This document shows, piece after piece, positions 4,342 through 6,822 of a DNA stretch of 6,822 nt (positions within the stretch are counted from its first letter, which is position 1; every line of letters begins with the position of its first letter). The position numbers and the translations under genes are program-made. Origin of the DNA: Planctomycetota bacterium (lineage in GTDB: Bacteria; Planctomycetota; Phycisphaerae; SM23-33; FEN-1343). Where the stretch lies: NCBI GenBank assembly GCA_013203365.1, contig JABMQG010000110.1, positions 1 through 6,822 on the forward strand. The letters are read 5' to 3'. Under the pieces are notes generated by a model, which saw only the letters and a list, made by a program, of their open reading frames with translations, ran no database searches and was not told the origin of the DNA.

Positions 4342-6561
4342 TCACGACGACCATACGTCCAGCGCAACAACCTCTCTGCCATCTATCTCCAGCAGGTCCC
4401 ACAACTCCTCCGGCGGCTGAAAATCGGCGCGTACCAGGTACGCGTACAGTTCACCGGCCTTGACTCCTGAGGTTCGCCACCGGCCCTGTGATGACAGTTT
4501 CAGCATCGCGGCATCCAAAGGCTGGATGTACCAGTGATCTGTCTTGGCGTACAGGATGACCTTGTAGAATGGGTTGGCCACGCCGGAAACCTGTCCCCGC
4601 ACCCGCCTTGCTTGGGAGGTCCCGTAGACGCGGTCGTTGATGCCGATGCCGGCGGTCGGCCCCGGCAGGACCCATGCTTCGAAACCATCGCCGTCCACGC
4701 ACGAGCCATTGTTCGCCTTGTCGTACAATGCGGTGTTTATCCGCCGAACGCCAGGCCCGAGCAGCAGTCCCCACGGCTGGCCGACGTCGGCTTGCAGGGT
4801 CGATCGTTTTGCCAATCGAACCCGCCCAATCGGCACCACGTTGACCACTTCGTCATCTTCGGTGAACCATTGCCCGTCCTGGCCTGCAGTAACACCGGCG
4901 GTGAAGACGGCCTGGAATGCACCAGTGAACCGGATGGATCTTATAGGACCTTGCAGGACGTCGATAACAGAGCCTTCGTTTGCGGCGTTGAACCGCATCG
5001 TCATCCCCCTGCCGTGCGCCTGGCCAGGCAGCAGGATGTCTGCCCCGTCGCACAGGTCATGAAGTCTCAACTTGCCGATCGAACCATCGCCGGTCATACA
5101 GATTCCGGCCCCTGTCAGGTCCACATTCTTACCTTTGAGACTGCCAAGCGCCGTCGAGCCGGTGATTCGTCCGACCTCGATGATCCCGTCTCCGCCCCTG
5201 GCCTTGAACAGCAGGGAGCTCTTGACCGACACGTCGTCCAGGACGATGTCGGTCAGCGTCACGGCGGCGGTGTGAATCACCAGTCCGCCGCTTGTCATGT
5301 CATAGCCGAGGGCCTCCTGCGTGAATCGCAAGGTGGCCGAGCCTCTTTTGAGTGTGATCTTCGCCCGCGTTCCGTCAGGGTCGGTGAAGGTGACGGACTT
5401 GGCCTGTGCCAGCTCGCCGGTGCCTATGACGATAGACACCTCGGGCACCCCCGCCACTCGTGCGGTCGCGCGGGCCCACGGGCTGACTGTCGCGTCATTG
5501 TCGATTGCCCGGGCCATGAACGCATGTTCAGCCGAGGCCCAGCCGGCCTGGCCGGTCCACGACCAGCCGTCGCTGCCGTCGATATCTTCGCCCAGTTTCT
5601 CCGCTGGCTCAGCGACGCCGTTGCCGTTGGCGTCGTGGTAGAATTCCACCGCAGTAACTTCGCCGCCGGTGTCGTGTACGTCCCATGCCGTCAGCGTCAG
5701 GTCTTCGCCGCTGATGAGCCATTCTGGCCCTGCGGTCAACAGGCCTATCGTTGGCGGGTAATTCGGCAGATCGAGTGCCTTGATGACGATCTCCGTTTCC
5801 TGCGCGTCCGTTGGCGGCAACCCATAGTTCAGCCACAGATTCATATGAATCCGCAGGTTGTCTTGTTCGCTTGGGATGTCACTGCCGGTATAGGTCCACT
5901 CATGAATCAGATGCCCGGCCGTCAGTGGTTCGTCGGAGTGATCGTGGAAGCTTTTGAACGTGATGGCGTCGGCTTGCCAGTCGAAATAGCAAGTGCTGTA
6001 GGCGCCGTTGAGTGTTGTGTAGTATCTTTCAATGTTGCCGGGCGAATCCCATGGCTGAACGACGAATTGCGAGTTGAACTGGCCGTCCGGCTGGCTCCAT
6101 TTGCTCAGTTCGACGTCGAACTCCTTGCCGCCGTCTTCATACAGAAACATCCCCAGCACCACGTTTCGATCCAACATATCTGGCCGGGCGTCGAGGAAGA
6201 ACCGGTGCATGCCGTATTGCGTGGGCTGAGTACTGTAAACCTCGGCGCAATACCACGTGCCGGCCTCGTAGCGAATCTTCAAATGCAGCCCTTGCTCGTC
6301 GACCCATACGCTTTCATCGCTGTCGGAGAATGCGTTTGGGCCGGGGCCTAACTGCTGGCCCGACTTGACGTACCACTGCATGCCCGCGAACTCGACCGTT
6401 CTGGACGGCTCGGCCGTCAATGCGTCGCCGACGGGACCGGCATCAAGCATCAGCCGCGGTTCCAATAATTCGCACAGGGGGATAGCTGTCACAGTAGCAC
6501 CTGAAGCGGATTTACCGGTTCGTCTCCGCCGGAAGCAGCCGGCTAAAAAGAAACTGGCCAT
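4342..6561 (-). CDS. Exported LEPR-XLL multidomain protein with GH16-like module
   Basis: A 739-residue modular protein, most likely cell-surface or secreted. The N terminus has a basic stretch RRRR (11-14) and the planctomycete LEPR-XLL motif LEPRLMLDA (33-41). Residues about 55-262 look like a concanavalin-like GH16-type beta-sandwich, including WYVKSGQQLGPGPN, WYCAEVYS, VVLGMFLYED and the acidic triad E147-F-D149-V-E151 in KEFDVELSKW, the place of the GH16 ExDxE catalytic motif. Residues about 266-370 form an Ig-like domain with an EF-hand-like loop DANGNGVAEPAE (310-321). Residues about 372-600 are short beta-strand-forming segments resembling planctomycete solenoid-like surface regions. 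Residues about 650-739 (GQVSGVANPFYKVILYAKTD, later YAYLVRADFQPPEELWD) resemble a domain often found C-terminal to carbohydrate-active modules. Polysaccharide hydrolysis or binding is an inference; the substrate is unknown. The start is forced by a TGA directly before the ATG; no Shine-Dalgarno sequence is seen. Confidence 0.85.
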   Translation of the reverse strand: MASFFLAGCFRRRRTGKSASGATVTAIPLCELLEPRLMLDAGPVGDALTAEPSRTVEFAGMQWYVKSGQQLGPGPNAFSDSDESVWVDEQGLHLKIRYEAGTWYCAEVYSTQPTQYGMHRFFLDARPDMLDRNVVLGMFLYEDGGKEFDVELSKWSQPDGQFNSQFVVQPWDSPGNIERYYTTLNGAYSTCYFDWQADAITFKSFHDHSDEPLTAGHLIHEWTYTGSDIPSEQDNLRIHMNLWLNYGLPPTDAQETEIVIKALDLPNYPPTIGLLTAGPEWLISGEDLTLTAWDVHDTGGEVTAVEFYHDANGNGVAEPAEKLGEDIDGSDGWSWTGQAGWASAEHAFMARAIDNDATVSPWARATARVAGVPEVSIVIGTGELAQAKSVTFTDPDGTRAKITLKRGSATLRFTQEALGYDMTSGGLVIHTAAVTLTDIVLDDVSVKSSLLFKARGGDGIIEVGRITGSTALGSLKGKNVDLTGAGICMTGDGSIGKLRLHDLCDGADILLPGQAHGRGMTMRFNAANEGSVIDVLQGPIRSIRFTGAFQAVFTAGVTAGQDGQWFTEDDEVVNVVPIGRVRLAKRSTLQADVGQPWGLLLGPGVRRINTALYDKANNGSCVDGDGFEAWVLPGPTAGIGINDRVYGTSQARRVRGQVSGVANPFYKVILYAKTDHWYIQPLDAAMLKLSSQGRWRTSGVKAGELYAYLVRADFQPPEELWDLLEIDGREVVALDVWSS

Positions 6562-6696
6562 TCATTCATATACTTCGACAATTCAAACGATGGCTCTACA
6601 GTCGTAATCACAGGCCTAACCCAGCCTGACGGACTGAAATCGCCATCCCGGCGCGGACTTGCCTCCAGTGGTCCTTCGCTTGCCGATTGGCGTGGG
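6562..6696. other. Upstream region of the GH16-like gene
   Basis: This stretch lies between the start of the large exported-protein gene and the right repeat copy, and should carry that gene's promoter and leader. On the minus strand, TATATG close to the ATG and a GAATGAAT box overlapping the start codon (complement of 6560-6567) are visible, but no convincing paired -35/-10 or -24/-12 promoter. The part from about 6600 to 6696 is GC-rich with only short possible stems. I saw no coding region or known riboswitch. Confidence 0.4.
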
Positions 6697-6760
6697 CGGC
6701 GAGCGGCGGGTGATACCTAACAGAACCCACACAAATGGGTTTGTTTGGCAAAAAAAAGTT
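6697..6760 (-). repeat. Right copy of 64-bp inverted repeat
   Basis: The reverse complement equals 4-67 at 61 of 64 positions (differences at 6730, 6725 and 6703). The run of eight A (6750-6757) faces outward, as the T run does in the left copy, so the pair is symmetric around the 6.6-kb gene block. The internal hairpin is retained, with one A-U pair replaced by a G-U pair. This copy lies 135 bp upstream of the exported-protein gene. Similarity stops at 6697 on the inner side and at 6760 on the outer side. The remaining bases to the window end (6761-6822) hold nothing I recognise. Confidence 0.93.
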
Positions 6761-6822
6761 GCGTGGACAGCTGGTTTCGGTGGGGTCGGATACCTGAGCC
6801 GTGGTCGAATAAGCATCTTAAC

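Noticed and set aside
4534..6351. 605-codon plus-strand open frame across the exported-protein gene
   Set aside because: The same codon-aligned antisense effect; its translation is low in recognisable motifs while the minus strand encodes a coherent modular protein.
4..6760. Composite transposon or genomic island bounded by the inverted repeats
   Set aside because: No transposase, integrase or tRNA is present and a core gene (truB) lies inside; the repeats sit in intergenic DNA like dispersed elements.
6746..6762. Possible sigma-54 promoter TGGC...TTGC in and beside the right repeat
   Set aside because: The two elements are 9 nt apart where 7 is required, and TTGC lies partly outside the repeat and is missing from the left copy.
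6616..6816. 66-codon minus-strand frame over the right repeat
   Set aside because: It has no ribosome binding site or recognisable domain and its centre is the repeat itself; probably a spurious frame created by the repeat.

Overview
The window most likely comes from a planctomycete, probably of the Phycisphaerae type, with a moderately GC-rich genome. The main pointer is the large protein at 4342-6561, which carries the N-terminal motif LEPRLMLDA (the LEPR-XLL type seen on many planctomycete exported proteins) in front of a modular extracellular architecture. The frequent absence of Shine-Dalgarno sequences and a dispersed-looking intergenic repeat fit this. The assignment rests on motif recognition, not on a search.

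Layout from left to right. 4-67: left copy of a 64-bp repeat. 110-126: a hairpin just past the end of the next gene. 128-1525 (-): sigma-54-dependent, NtrC-type response regulator. 1640-2704 (-): soluble PAS-HisKA-HATPase histidine kinase, its probable partner. 2792-3673 (-): TruB tRNA pseudouridine-55 synthase. 3674-3855: divergent promoter region. 3856-4302 (+): small DUF2203-family protein. 4342-6561 (-): exported multidomain protein with a GH16-like laminarinase-fold module, an Ig-like domain with an EF-hand-like loop, a beta-rich solenoid-like section and a C-terminal domain of the kind seen on carbohydrate-active proteins. 6697-6760: the second copy of the 64-bp repeat, inverted relative to the first.

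How the genes may work together. On the minus strand truB, the kinase and the regulator lie in that order with gaps of 87 and 114 bp, so they may form one transcription unit. Kinase and regulator form a complete NtrB/NtrC-style system: cytoplasmic PAS sensing, phosphotransfer from His142 to Asp62, then activation of a sigma-54 promoter. No convincing -24/-12 promoter was found in the window, so the target genes are probably elsewhere. The GH16-like gene converges on the DUF2203 gene and nothing ties it functionally to the others.

The most unusual feature is the pair of near-identical 64-bp repeats (61/64) in inverted orientation that bracket all five genes. Because a housekeeping gene (truB) lies inside and no transposase is present, I read them as two members of a dispersed intergenic repeat family rather than the ends of a mobile element. 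No tRNA, rRNA, CRISPR array or insertion sequence was recognised. Two very long plus-strand reading frames (113-2728 and 4534-6351) are antisense shadows of the real genes.
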